From Tillus elongatus (taxonomy: Eukaryota; Arthropoda; Insecta; Coleoptera; Cleridae): a stretch of DNA of 64,000 bases. Shown in pieces: positions 1-8,777 of this stretch. Under the pieces are notes generated by a model, which was not told the DNA's origin, did not search any database, and saw nothing but the letters and a program-made list of their open reading frames with translations. How positions within the stretch are numbered: position 1 is the first letter of the stretch; every line of letters starts with the position of its first letter. Made by a program: the position numbers and the translations under genes. Location: NCBI GenBank assembly GCA_964006375.1, contig OZ023263.1:135889563-135953562 (forward strand), given 5' to 3'.

Positions 1-129
1 AAGAAAAATTATAAAATTTTCAATATATTTTTTCTGCTACTCCTTGACCTTTTTGCGTCAAGAAAACTTAACCGTTGTATGTAGTATTCAATTGGTTTTG
101 TTAATCATACAAAATATTTTGTTCTTGTG

Positions 130-570
<441 letters not shown>

Positions 571-704
571 TACGAAGAATTCGTTAATAAGGCACGAAAA
601 AAAATCATAGTAAAATCATTCGTTTCATGTTCAAAGTAGATAATGGAATAAATGGTCAAACAACAAAATAAAATTGAAGAAAATAAGCTACGAGTATGTC
701 ATAC

Positions 705-868
705 CTCCAGGGTAGCCCATAGAAGAGTGTAGGGAATCCACTGGTATTCCATGCAAACCCAATCCTGGAACAGGGTATGGCGCTGACTTTAAATACGCCA
801 TACTTGAAGAACTTCCACCGCATGTACTTCCAAATCCCGGGAATGAAAGTTCGCTCTCTGGATTGCAT
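705..868 (-). CDS. otd: Otx/orthodenticle homeobox gene, first coding exon (partial gene)
   Basis: The start codon is at 801 and the coding part is 801-705: 32 codons plus one base. The peptide begins MAYLKSAPYPVPGLGL and ends HSSMGYPG. Otx-class proteins begin with a similar M-x-YLK-x-xPY..G(L/M)..(D)LLH..GYP block, and vertebrate Otx genes also end their first coding exon after GYPG in phase 1. A good donor follows (GAG then GTATGA at 704-699), and a pyrimidine-rich acceptor ending in CAG precedes 868, giving a 164-nt exon with about 67 nt of 5' UTR. Otx proteins are head and brain patterning transcription factors. The homeodomain exon is not visible in 1-704, so it lies off the left edge, and an upstream non-coding exon must lie to the right. 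An overlapping 80-residue open frame on the same strand is a shadow. Confidence 0.8.
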
Positions 869-870
869 CT

Positions 871-1376
871 GAAATGGAACGGATGTATCATGTTTCATTC
901 TTACTTATAAAATCCCAATGTAAAAGACAATAAGTGAAGGCAAGTAGAAATTAACTTTGGTGTGCCAGTGATTTAACAACAATATTTCTACAGCTTTTTA
1001 TGAAAATGAAAGAGAAATAAAAAGCTGATTTGTCTAAATTTGCGTACTTTATTTATATAAAATAACAAAACTTGGGTACTTATTACAGATTACTTTTTGA
1101 TTATGTAGTTGATATTGCCAGTGTCTTGGTTTTAAGCGTTTTGATTTTAATATGCTGTAACTCGTACATATGCTTATTTAGAATTTACAGTTTTTTTGTG
1201 TCGTTTTTTTGTGGTAAGTATGTTGGCTTAATTTTTATATTATCTTTCAAACGTATCACATGTACTGTTTGTCAAACGTGGCAAACAAATGTATTCACTA
1301 AGTGAAGATTTGAACCTGTAATAGGCACTGATAAGCAAACTTGCAGTACTCAAACCACCACAACACATTAAAAAAA
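871..1376. other. Intronic or flanking sequence, no gene seen
   Basis: AT-rich non-coding sequence to the right of the Otx-like exon, so by gene orientation it is the 3' end of the intron upstream of that exon. A short open frame at 1072-1305 has no recognisable domain. Confidence 0.5.
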
Positions 1377-1377
1377 C

Positions 1378-1416
1378 TTGACGATCGTTTCACTAACCAA
1401 GTTAGCATCATCAGAA
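1378..1416 (-). ncRNA. Hammerhead-ribozyme-like motif, family A
   Basis: Read on the minus strand: CTGATGA, a helix II (GCTAAC / GTTAGT, one extra base at its base), GAAA, the palindrome CGATCG, and a GTC cleavage triplet, with a weak helix I (TT/AA). The tiny palindromic helix III suits hammerheads known to act as dimers in Penelope-like and other retroelements. The weak helix I and the bulge lower confidence in activity. Confidence 0.45.
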
Positions 1417-1439
1417 CATGAATAAATCTAAATATCCTA

Positions 1440-1800
<361 letters not shown>

Positions 1801-1849
1801 TAAGTAGGTATAGATGGGGGGTTCTGGTGCCGCCACCCACGACCGCCCC

Positions 1850-2205
1850 CGACCTAACCCGAGCACAGGGTGGCGGAGCCACTGACCGGACCAGACCTAA
1901 CCCGAGGAGCTCCGCCACCCGGCTCCGAACCTAACCCGAATATCTCCGCCACCTGACGTCGTATTTAACCCGAACAAGTAGCGAACTAACCTGAGATGAC
2001 GTAATCAAATTCAAAAGCCAGCTAACCTGTATTAGGCAAACGAGGAGCCACCATTTAAAATACCATGCGTAATAAGAATTTAATTATTAGTAATAAAATA
2101 TAAACCACTTAGCAAACCTATCTAACCTGAAAAGTATATGAAAATAAGTAATACGTAATAAATATAAACCACCTATCAAAGACACCTAACCTGAGGATTA
2201 CATCA
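1850..2205 (-). repeat. Subterminal GGTTAGG-like motif cluster, left arm
   Basis: On the plus strand the words CCTAACCCGA, CTAACCTGA and close variants recur roughly every 35-90 bp. Near the end they are interleaved with repeats of GGTGGCGGAG or its complement. The core TTAGG equals the common insect telomere unit, but copies are dispersed, not tandem. The mirrored cluster is at about 13210-13565. Confidence 0.6.
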
Positions 2206-2685
2206 AGATAATTAATATAAAGCACTAGGATGAAAAAAATTTACTCGATCGAATTAAATGAAAGCGAAATAAAACGTTATGATTTTATTTCAAATGCTTA
2301 AATATTACACCAGCTGATTAACCGTTATCACAAGTCTTTCCGGTTTAGTTGAGTGGCCAGCTAATAACAGTTTAAATCATCAGCTGGGTGCGGTCATGAC
2401 AATTATGTGTTTAATAATTTTTTGAATCTTACCTAATATGTCACAGGTGTGTTTTCGTTACAGGTGTATATGTGTATAGGTTTAGTGAAGCTAGAAGTTG
2501 TGTTTATTTGTAGATATTTCAGTATATAGAGCTATGGTATGTTGGTGACTTTGTAGCAATATGTGTCTAGTTATTTTTGTGAAAAATCAGAACTAAAACG
2601 TTTTACGAAAATAATCTATGTCTGAAGGCGATGATTATGTCTGGTGAGTTATTGTTTTACTAACAATTTTGTAGAAATAAGTTAC

Positions 2686-2876
2686 ACGCAGCAAGTGCGT
2701 TATGTTAGCGAATTTTTATATACTTTTAAATAGAAGGAAATACCTTTTTATACTTTATCCAATACTGACAGCTTTAATATTATTATTATGGGACGACTGT
2801 TTCACATTATTTTTTTTGATATATAAATGAGCTTAAAACCTGGGTACAGCAAGTGCGTTATGGTAGCGAATTTTCA
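2686..2876 (+). repeat. Two direct copies of an AGCAAGTGCGTTATG motif
   Basis: Copies at 2686-2717 and 2846-2876 share CAGCAAGTGCGTTATG, then TAGCGAATTTT. The same motif forms the terminal inverted repeats of a roughly 300-bp MITE at 13824, 31851 and 37168 and stands alone near 45743. Confidence 0.8.
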
Positions 2877-3049
2877 GATAAATCTTCTGACACTAAATAT
2901 TTGCAAACTTTTACATAAATAAGCTGATACAAAATATTTTAGCATAATTTGTTTTTGCTATATAGTTTTTATATCGTAAACCCGCCAAATTTGTTTCTTA
3001 GACAACGGTTTAAGGTTAGAAATAAAACATTCGATTGTAATACAATTAA

Positions 3050-3055
3050 TTTATT
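3050..3055 (-). terminator. Polyadenylation signal downstream of left MCP
   Basis: AATAAA on the minus strand, about 30 nt past the original MCP stop. The right arm has the same signal at 12056-12061. Confidence 0.55.
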
Positions 3056-3083
3056 AGGAGTAATAAGATTTACATACAAAATA

Positions 3084-4289
3084 TTACATAATGGCTCTTA
3101 CAATACCAGTTAGAGGTTTATATTCAAATACACAATCATGAATAATTAAACAGTAAGCTCTAGTTCTCGGAGCAAAATTGTCTTTACTCATAAACTCCAC
3201 TTTGATGTCGACTGTTGAAGACCTGATGGATTCATTCTAATGTTGACAATCGATTACAAATAGAGCTCGATCTTTAAACTCATCATAATTTAAAAGAGGC
3301 TCCGACATGTTTTTATAGTAAAAACTTTTTTGAAAATCTGTATACATCTGGTAGGCTTCAACATATTTTGATTTTTCGAAATCCATATTCATAGCTTCAT
3401 AAGGGTAGCATTCTGAATTTAGGAACACTCGTAGATCTGCCATACCGATGTTATCGAAGAAGTCGCCTTTTTTGCCTATGTTATCTTTCCGATCTGTTTG
3501 AAATGCTATAATCACATATCTAGGTCTTTCTAAGTTGGTTGCAGTTTTAACAGACCACACATCTTTATTAATATCTCTGAGAGCTGGCAGCTCATATATA
3601 TCCCATTTCCGATATGCGAGAAATATAGATGTGTCTTTTGCTATTTTATCCATCAGTTCCAACTTCATTTGATCGTTTGGAAATACATGTTTTGCTTTTA
3701 AAAACATGTTGGTTACAGTTATCTTAGATATTGCTGTACCAGTACTGTAGTAACTGTTGGCATCATTTCGAGCTCTCGTAAATCGGAAAGTATGTTTACC
3801 ACAGAGAACTCCTTTAAAGTGATGAAAGAAACTGAAGAGGAACCAAAGAGGTAGGAGCAAGTGAAACTTGTTATCGTTTAAGGTGATGTGATCTGATGAT
3901 ACATTCAACCCAGCATTGCTAAGATATTTCGCTTCATTCTTACTAAACGAAAGCAGAGTTTTGATGTTTGTTGTGGTGTATGGATCTCGTACTCGCTCCA
4001 CTTCCTTGTTATTTAATTCATAGATCATTGATTCAAACAGAGCTACTCCTCCGTTATTTGACATGTGGCAGACACCAGTAGCATTTTGTACTGCTAGAGG
4101 TTCCAGAGCACCTTCTATTTTTAGAGCTGACTCTGCTAGACATACGAATGCATCTTGCTGATTGATGTTTATTTCAACTTCATCGCTGTTACCAAACGAT
4201 TTAGTTGATGAATAGTAAGACCTAAGTTCTTCTCGATCAATGGAGTCGTCAAACTTGGGGTCTTTGAATATTTCTAGTTTTGATGACAT
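3084..4289 (-). pseudogene. Major capsid protein, left copy, C-terminally truncated
   Basis: This is the left-arm counterpart of the intact MCP at 10822-12027. The start is the ATG at 4289, mirroring the right copy. A CAG to TAG change creates a stop at 3237-3239 after 350 residues, removing the last 51. The sequence downstream to 3084 still resembles the original frame. A one-base deletion upstream (about 4325-4331) also puts the small overlapping ORF in frame with MCP, giving a longer open frame from 4418. Right and left proteins are otherwise nearly identical. See the right copy for the family assignment. Confidence 0.85.
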
Positions 4290-4409
4290 GATCACCAAGA
4301 CTTTTAAGGAATTCAATATTATCGGAAGAAGTGTATGCTTCAAAGGAGCTGGCTGTACTAAATTTGTTTTGGTATATTCGTCTGCTTTTATATCTTTGAA
4401 GACTAGCAT
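4249..4409 (-). pseudogene. Small overlapping ORF, left copy, frameshifted
   Basis: This matches the 53-codon ORF at 10701-10862. One base is missing at about 4325-4331 relative to the right arm, so the frame runs into the MCP frame instead of overlapping it. The first 27 codons are unchanged. Confidence 0.7.
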
Positions 4410-4410
4410 T

Positions 4411-5127
4411 CTAGGCAATCTTTTTAAGCTCTAAGCGAACAGACACCTCTTCACCTTGAAAGTTTACAGGAACTGAATCTTGATCCATGATGTCGATGCT
4501 TATATTTGAAATCTCTCGTTTGTTTACTGGTAAAGAAATTAGATTCTTAGGTTCTATATCGATTGCATAACCAGGATCGACCATCGGTGCAAACTCATAT
4601 AACGTATGTGAAGGTTTTCCATTATAGTAAGAACCAGACACAATATTAGTTTCTATACGAATCTGTTTAACATCCACTATTTCAACAGGTAAATCAGATT
4701 CATGGAAGACACCTGGTTGAAGAACTTGCTTTGAAAATCCCAGCATTCGTCCAATCGAATCATCAGATTCAAAACTGATACTTGTGAAACACTTTATTTC
4801 ACATCTAATGGTGTTCGGATTAGGTCTTAGAATCAAAGCTAGCTGCTTTTGTTCACGTGTTGCTGTAGCACCAACAAGCTCATTTTGCAGCAAGTTTTCC
4901 AAATGTGTTATTTCATATGCACCAATAGGTATCGTTATGGTTCTCCAAGCAGCTCCTTCTTTTACATAAAATTTATTTTTACCTTTATATATGTTAGGTA
5001 TGTTGTTGTATGTGTGAAAGCTTATCAAAGCAACTGCATAACTACCACCTGGATCTAATTCAATTGGAGGATCGTAGTCTGTCGACAGATGGCAACTGCG
5101 ATCTTTCAACGTGAAGGTTTGCGACAT
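4411..5127 (-). CDS. Penton-like (minor jelly-roll) capsid protein, intact copy
   Basis: A 238-residue protein beginning MSQTFTLKDRS. It lies between the protease and MCP, as penton genes do in Polinton/adintovirus modules. The mix of short beta-prone segments and a length near 240 residues fits a single jelly-roll vertex protein. No catalytic motif is visible. The gene starts 16 nt after the protease stop and ends one base before the small ORF start codon. The right-arm copy is frameshifted, so this is the only intact one. Assignment rests on position, length and the recurrence of its C-terminal DQ(D/N)SVPVNF motif in the divergent locus near 62850. Confidence 0.7.
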   Translation of the reverse strand: MSQTFTLKDRSCHLSTDYDPPIELDPGGSYAVALISFHTYNNIPNIYKGKNKFYVKEGAAWRTITIPIGAYEITHLENLLQNELVGATATREQKQLALILRPNPNTIRCEIKCFTSISFESDDSIGRMLGFSKQVLQPGVFHESDLPVEIVDVKQIRIETNIVSGSYYNGKPSHTLYEFAPMVDPGYAIDIEPKNLISLPVNKREISNISIDIMDQDSVPVNFQGEEVSVRLELKKIA

Positions 5128-5143
5128 TACTGAAACACAGATA

Positions 5144-5473
5144 CTACTGTTTAAGTCTTTTATTTAAAAATTTTAAACATAAGTGGCCACAATTATAAGT
5201 ATTATATTTCTGATACACATCATGATTGTATATTAGAGTAGAGTCTTTAAGGTAACGCTGCAACTCAACTGGCGGCTTCAAGTTTCCATATGAGTCAAAG
5301 TACACGGCTGTGTCACCACGTTTCTTAACTGCAACCCAATGACTGCCAGGTTCCTTGTTTGTTTGCAAATTCATGATACGTGATTCATTCTTGCGTGGCC
5401 CATTCGATGGCAAAGTATCTCGCATGTATACACCTCTAAAATATGGAATTTTCATTTTACCAGCAAATTTCAT
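5144..5473 (-). CDS. Adenain-like cysteine protease, left copy
   Basis: 109 residues from the first ATG (5473). The catalytic pattern of adenovirus-type C5 proteases is visible: His in GSHWVAV (about 45), Asp in YFDSYG (about 60), Cys in NCGHLCLKF (about 95). It would mature virion proteins. The ATG falls inside what looks like the first helix: the same frame is open upstream for 31 codons back to a stop, with a plausible N-terminal segment (PARPLTNEDL) and no ATG. This fits synthesis as a -1 frameshift extension of the PLA2 protein (see 5456-5524). It differs from the right copy by one residue. Confidence 0.85.
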   Translation of the reverse strand: MKFAGKMKIPYFRGVYMRDTLPSNGPRKNESRIMNLQTNKEPGSHWVAVKKRGDTAVYFDSYGNLKPPVELQRYLKDSTLIYNHDVYQKYNTYNCGHLCLKFLNKRLKQ

Positions 5474-5524
5474 AAGATCTTCATTTGTTAGAGGTCTTGC
5501 TGGTAAACATCTTATTCGTTTTTT
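5456..5524 (-). other. Candidate -1 programmed ribosomal frameshift signal, left copy
   Basis: Read on the minus strand: heptamer A_AAA_AAC at 5524-5518 in the PLA2 frame, two codons before its stop, then a 10-nt spacer and a perfect 11-bp stem (TTTACCAGCAA at 5507-5497 with TTGCTGGTAAA at 5466-5456) closing a 30-nt loop. A -1 slip enters exactly the protease frame. Confidence 0.6.
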
Positions 5525-6333
5525 GGTTTCTGCAAATACAATCCATAACCGCTACGCTGCTTCTTCAGATATAATCCTTTACCGAGTCTCTTATACTTTG
5601 GTTTTAATTTCAAACCATTACCTCTCTTACCCATAGCAATAGCCTCCATCATTTTGTTATGACGTTGTTCTTCTTCTAGTTTTTGTTTGGCTGATTTGGC
5701 ATCGTTAACTGCTTTAGCAATGCCTGCAGCACCGCCACCCAGAGCACGTAGCGCTGACAGGCCACCAAAAATTAAAGGTAGTAGTGGAAGGAAGCCTCCG
5801 CTTTTAGGTATTGGAATAACTCGCGGTTTCAGCACATTCTTACGCCCACCAATCTGTTTAACAATTGCGTGAGCGATATCAAACACAGCATTCTCTGATG
5901 GAATAAGATTTCTGTCTTTTAGAACTTCTACAATCAGACTAAGAATGTTTTTAAAGGGAACTTTTTTCCTCGGTTTTGAGTTGCTTACATCAAGACCCAT
6001 ACCGAGCTTTCTTTTAACTTTCATGGTGTTTGTAACACTCCAAGCGGCTAACTTTTCACCAAAACTTGCGTCCTTTGACTTGACTCTCTCCCAAGCTCGA
6101 TTCTCCAACACTTCGTCGGCTCGATGCCTATCACTTAACTCTTTTGATTGAGAGTAAGCGATGTCGTGGTCTCGACAAGCACGATCTAAAGGATTGATAC
6201 CTTGATCACCTCTAGCAAGACGTTCTTTAAGTTTAGTACCCGGGCCACAAAATTGATAACCAGGAACGTGCAGCTCAACAGGTAGCTTGTTAATAGCTGT
6301 GTTTACAAGACCTTCACCCTGTGACACCAACAT
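5512..6333 (-). CDS. Minor capsid protein with parvovirus-type phospholipase A2 domain, left copy
   Basis: 273 residues. Near the N-terminus (about 27-63) are a calcium-loop motif CGPGTKL and the catalytic stretch LDRACRDHDIAYSQ, with the HD dyad and downstream Tyr of secreted/parvoviral VP1 PLA2s. In parvoviruses this domain breaches endosomal membranes. The middle is a basic helical region, followed by a Gly/Ala-rich hydrophobic patch (LLPLIFGG..ALGGGAAGIA in the family pattern) and a Lys/Arg-rich C-terminus. A PLA2 domain in a minor virion protein is known in some adintoviruses. It overlaps the protease frame through the frameshift signal. It differs from the right copy at seven residues, with both motifs kept. 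Confidence 0.88.
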   Translation of the reverse strand: MLVSQGEGLVNTAINKLPVELHVPGYQFCGPGTKLKERLARGDQGINPLDRACRDHDIAYSQSKELSDRHRADEVLENRAWERVKSKDASFGEKLAAWSVTNTMKVKRKLGMGLDVSNSKPRKKVPFKNILSLIVEVLKDRNLIPSENAVFDIAHAIVKQIGGRKNVLKPRVIPIPKSGGFLPLLPLIFGGLSALRALGGGAAGIAKAVNDAKSAKQKLEEEQRHNKMMEAIAMGKRGNGLKLKPKYKRLGKGLYLKKQRSGYGLYLQKPKNE

Positions 6334-6410
6334 TGATACTAACTGTGTGATCCGCTTACATGTCTATATTTATATACATACTCGAAAAATATAGTTTAGT
6401 TCCAGTCAAG
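6334..6410. promoter_or_regulatory. Divergent promoter between PLA2 and ATPase, left copy
   Basis: Only 77 nt separate the PLA2 start (6333) from the likely ATPase start (6411). A central TATATTTATATA lies about 32 nt from one ATG and 35 nt from the other, so one TATA-like element could serve both strands. This makes the upstream in-frame ATG at 6360, which lies before the TATA, an unlikely ATPase start. Confidence 0.55.
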
Positions 6411-7193
6411 ATGCGCACCATCAAACACGCTTCTGTCTTACCTATTACAAATATAGACGATGTTGTTGATACAGCAGAACAACAACTAAGGCATGGTCCT
6501 CTCTTCCCAAACACAGTTAGATGTATCATATGTGGTCCTAGTGGGTGTGGTAAAACAAATGTTATGTTAAGTTTATTGTTTGAACCGAACGGCTTAAAGT
6601 TTGATAACGTGTATGTGTATTCAAAGTCTCTGTATCAACCTAAATATAAGATGTTACAAAAGGTACTGGATGCTACAAAAAGTGTTGGTTATTATCCATA
6701 TAGTGAAAACGATAAAATATTAGATCCAGCAGAAGCCCAGGACAACTCGGTGTTTATATTCGATGATGTGGCTTGTGACAAACAAGATAAAATGAGAGCA
6801 TACTTTAGTATGGGGAGACATAAGAATATTGATTCATTCTATCTCTGTCAAACATATACTCGAATACCCAAACATCTGATACGTGATAACGCTAGAGGCT
6901 GTTCTGGATGAAATTGAACAAAATCCAAAAATAAGTACTAGGGAAATGGCCAGTCATACGGGAGCATCCAATGCAATGAATGCAACGTTTTGATTCTCTT
7001 TAAACAAGATGAAACGAACTTAAAACACATCTATGACGATCATGTGACCACTGATATGGACTTTAAACAATTTAAAAATATATGTTGTCAATGCTGGAAT
7101 GGTAATAAGTATGGTGTGTTGGTGATTGTAAAAGAAAATGATGTAGACAAAGGTAGATATAGAAAAGGATTCGATAGCTATATAGTAATCTAA
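6411..7193 (+). pseudogene. A32/FtsK-like genome-packaging ATPase, left copy, interrupted
   Basis: Starting MRTIKHASVLP at 6411. It has a Walker A motif GPSGCGKTN (about residues 43-51), a Walker B VFIFDD (about 114-119), and a SMGRHKN..F.L.QTYTRIPKHLIRDNA block typical of poxvirus-A32/Polinton packaging ATPases. The frame is broken at 6910 by an in-frame TGA inside a 90-nt insertion (6895-6984) absent from the right copy. Coding resumes at about 6985 and runs to 7193, giving the full C-terminus that the right copy lost. It would pump DNA into capsids. Confidence 0.87.
6895..6984 (+). other. 90-nt insertion in left ATPase with helix-turn-helix-like coding sequence
   Basis: Absent from the right arm. 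In one plus-strand frame it reads AVLDEIEQNPKISTREMASH, like the N-terminal helix-turn-helix region of insect mariner/Tc-type transposase-derived proteins. Its length is a multiple of three, but in the ATPase frame it carries a TGA. No clear target duplication is seen, so filler capture during repair is possible. Confidence 0.65.
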
Positions 7194-7204
7194 TTGGCTA
7201 AAAC

Positions 7205-7440
7205 TGTCTAAAAGGTAGACAACTGTTAGACAGCTGTCTAACAGGACAGCTGTTATACAGGACAGCTGTTAGACAGGACAGCTGTTAGACAGGACAGCTG
7301 TTAGACAGGACAGCTGTTAGACAGGACAGCTGTTAGACAGGACAGCTGTCTAACAGGACAGCTGTAAGACAGCTGTTAGACAGCTGTCTAACAAGACAGC
7401 TGTAAGACAGCTGTCTAACAAGACAGCTGTCTACCAGTTG
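7205..7440. repeat. CAGCTG-rich tandem array, left
   Basis: A degenerate tandem array with a unit of about 16 bp (GGACAGCTGTTAGACA). I count 14 CAGCTG palindromes in roughly 235 bp, many extended to AGACAGCTGTCT. It starts just past the ATPase stop and ends next to the core. The unit's self-complementarity makes it a candidate protein-binding array or origin. Confidence 0.85.
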
Positions 7441-7535
7441 TCGTGATAGATACCTAACACTAGATAGGTAGACATGCATCCACTTCAAATCTAGTACACC
7501 TTAAACCACCAAACAGTTTGTATCTCTTAGCACGA

Positions 7536-7685
7536 TCAACTAACAAGTGGTTTATATAAACGCTGCAGGGCTTCATCATTCTCAGCTCTACCAAGCTTAA
7601 GCATTAAATGTTTTTTTCGAATGTTTTCAGCAAGTTGTAAAATCTTTTTCTTAATTTTTCTCTCTTGGTTACTCATCACCTCCAT
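7536..7685 (-). CDS. Core ORF, probably the 5' part of a gene cut off by the arm junction
   Basis: 49 codons from the ATG at 7685 (or 46 from 7676). The protein is very basic and helical: MSNQERKIKKKILQLAENIR, then RKKHLMLKLGRAENDEALQR. It is the only reading frame in the asymmetric core, and its last few codons run into the left arm before a TGA. Upstream the frame is open into the right arm until a TAG, without an ATG. I do not recognise the family with confidence. Position suggests the start of a further gene of the parental element, truncated when the palindrome formed. Confidence 0.45.
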   Translation of the reverse strand: MEVMSNQERKIKKKILQLAENIRKKHLMLKLGRAENDEALQRLYKPLVS

Positions 7686-7730
7686 CTGGCTAAAGTTATT
7701 TGTTTCAAACAACCTGTCGACCTGATGTAA
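7551..7730. other. Asymmetric core of the palindrome
   Basis: The only part of 1804-13608 without a mirror copy, about 180 bp. Both sides enter the arms at CCACTTGTTAGTTGATCGTGCT (or its complement). It is AT-rich and contains most of the short ORF at 7536-7685. Confidence 0.8.
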
Positions 7731-7847
7731 GCCACTTGTTAGTTGATCGTGCTACGAGATACAAACTGTTTGGTGGTTTAAGGTGTACTAGCTTTGAAGT
7801 GGATGCATGTCTACCTATCTAGTGTTAGGTATCTATCACGACAACTG

Positions 7848-8000
7848 GTAGACAACTGGTAGACAGCTGTCCTGTTAGACAGCTGTCTAACAGCTGTCTT
7901 ACAGCTGTCATGTTAGACAGCTGTCCTGTCTAACAGCTGTCCTGTCTAACAGCTGTCCTGTTAGACAGCTGTCTAACAGTTGTCTACCCTCTTAGACAGT
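7848..8000. repeat. CAGCTG-rich tandem array, right
   Basis: Mirror of the left array but shorter, with 8 CAGCTG palindromes. The size difference shows array contraction or expansion since the arms were copied. Confidence 0.85.
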
Positions 8001-8009
8001 TTTAGCCAA

Positions 8010-8700
8010 TTAGATTACTATATAGCTATCGAATCCTTTTCTATATCTACCTTTGTCTACATCATTTTCTTTTACAATCACCAACACACCATACTTATTA
8101 CCATTCCAGCATTGACAATATATATTTAAATTGTTTAAAGTCCATATCAGTGGTCACATGATCGTCATAGATGTGTTTTAAGTTCGTTTCATCTTGTTTA
8201 AAGAGAATCAAAACGTTAGCGTTATCACGTATCAGATGTTTGGGTATTCGAGTATATGTTTGACAGAGATAGAATGAATCAATATTCTTATATCTCCCCA
8301 TACTAAAGTATGCTCTCATTTTATCTTGTTTGTCACAAGCCACATCATCGAATATAAACACTGAGTTGTCCTGGGCTTCTGCTGGATCTAATATTTTATC
8401 GTTTTCACTATATGGATAATAACCAACACTTTTTGTAGCATCCAGCACCTTTTGTAACATCTTATATTTAGGTTGATACAGAGACTTTGAATACACATAC
8501 ACGTTATCAAACTTTAAGCCGTTCGGTTCAAACAATAAACTTAACATAACATTTGTTTTACCACACCCACTAGGACCACATATGATACATCTAACTGTGT
8601 TTGGGAAGAGAGGACCATGCCTTAGTTGTTGTTCTGCTGTATCAACAACATCGTCTATATTTGTAATAGGTAAGACAGAAGCGTGTTTGATGGTGCGCAT
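8010..8700 (-). pseudogene. A32/FtsK-like packaging ATPase, right copy, frameshifted near the end
   Basis: Starts MRTIKHASVLP at 8700, with Walker A and B as in the left copy and no 90-nt insertion. A small deletion near 8120-8128 (TTTAAATATATATTG where the left has two more bases) shifts the frame. The protein ends at 8098 with about 35 residues lost, while the original C-terminal frame survives to 8010. Neither arm therefore has a complete ATPase, and the two lesions differ. Confidence 0.85.
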
Positions 8701-8777
8701 CTTGACTGGAACTAAACTATATTTTTCGAGTATGTATATAAATATAGACATGTAAGCGGATCACACAGTTAGTATCA
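8701..8777. promoter_or_regulatory. Divergent promoter between ATPase and PLA2, right copy
   Basis: TATATAAATATA at 8735-8746 lies 32 nt before the PLA2 ATG (8778) and 35 nt before the ATPase ATG (8700). It is the same arrangement as in the left arm. Confidence 0.55.

Larger units (their letters stand above)
1804..3083. other. Left subterminal non-coding region of the viral palindrome
   Basis: About 1.28 kb without a supportable gene, mirrored at 12028-13608. The outer 250 bp is GC-rich, the rest AT-rich. It holds the GGTTAGG-like repeats (as CCTAACC here) and two copies of an AGCAAGTGCGTTATG motif. In this position in a linear viral genome it would be the terminal repeat. Confidence 0.75.

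Noticed and set aside
656..898. 80-codon ORF overlapping the Otx-like exon
   Set aside because: Same strand, other frame; the Otx-like frame has matching splice sites and family motif.
7205..7440. CRISPR-like array
   Set aside because: Units are contiguous, degenerate and without spacers, in eukaryotic DNA; it is a minisatellite.
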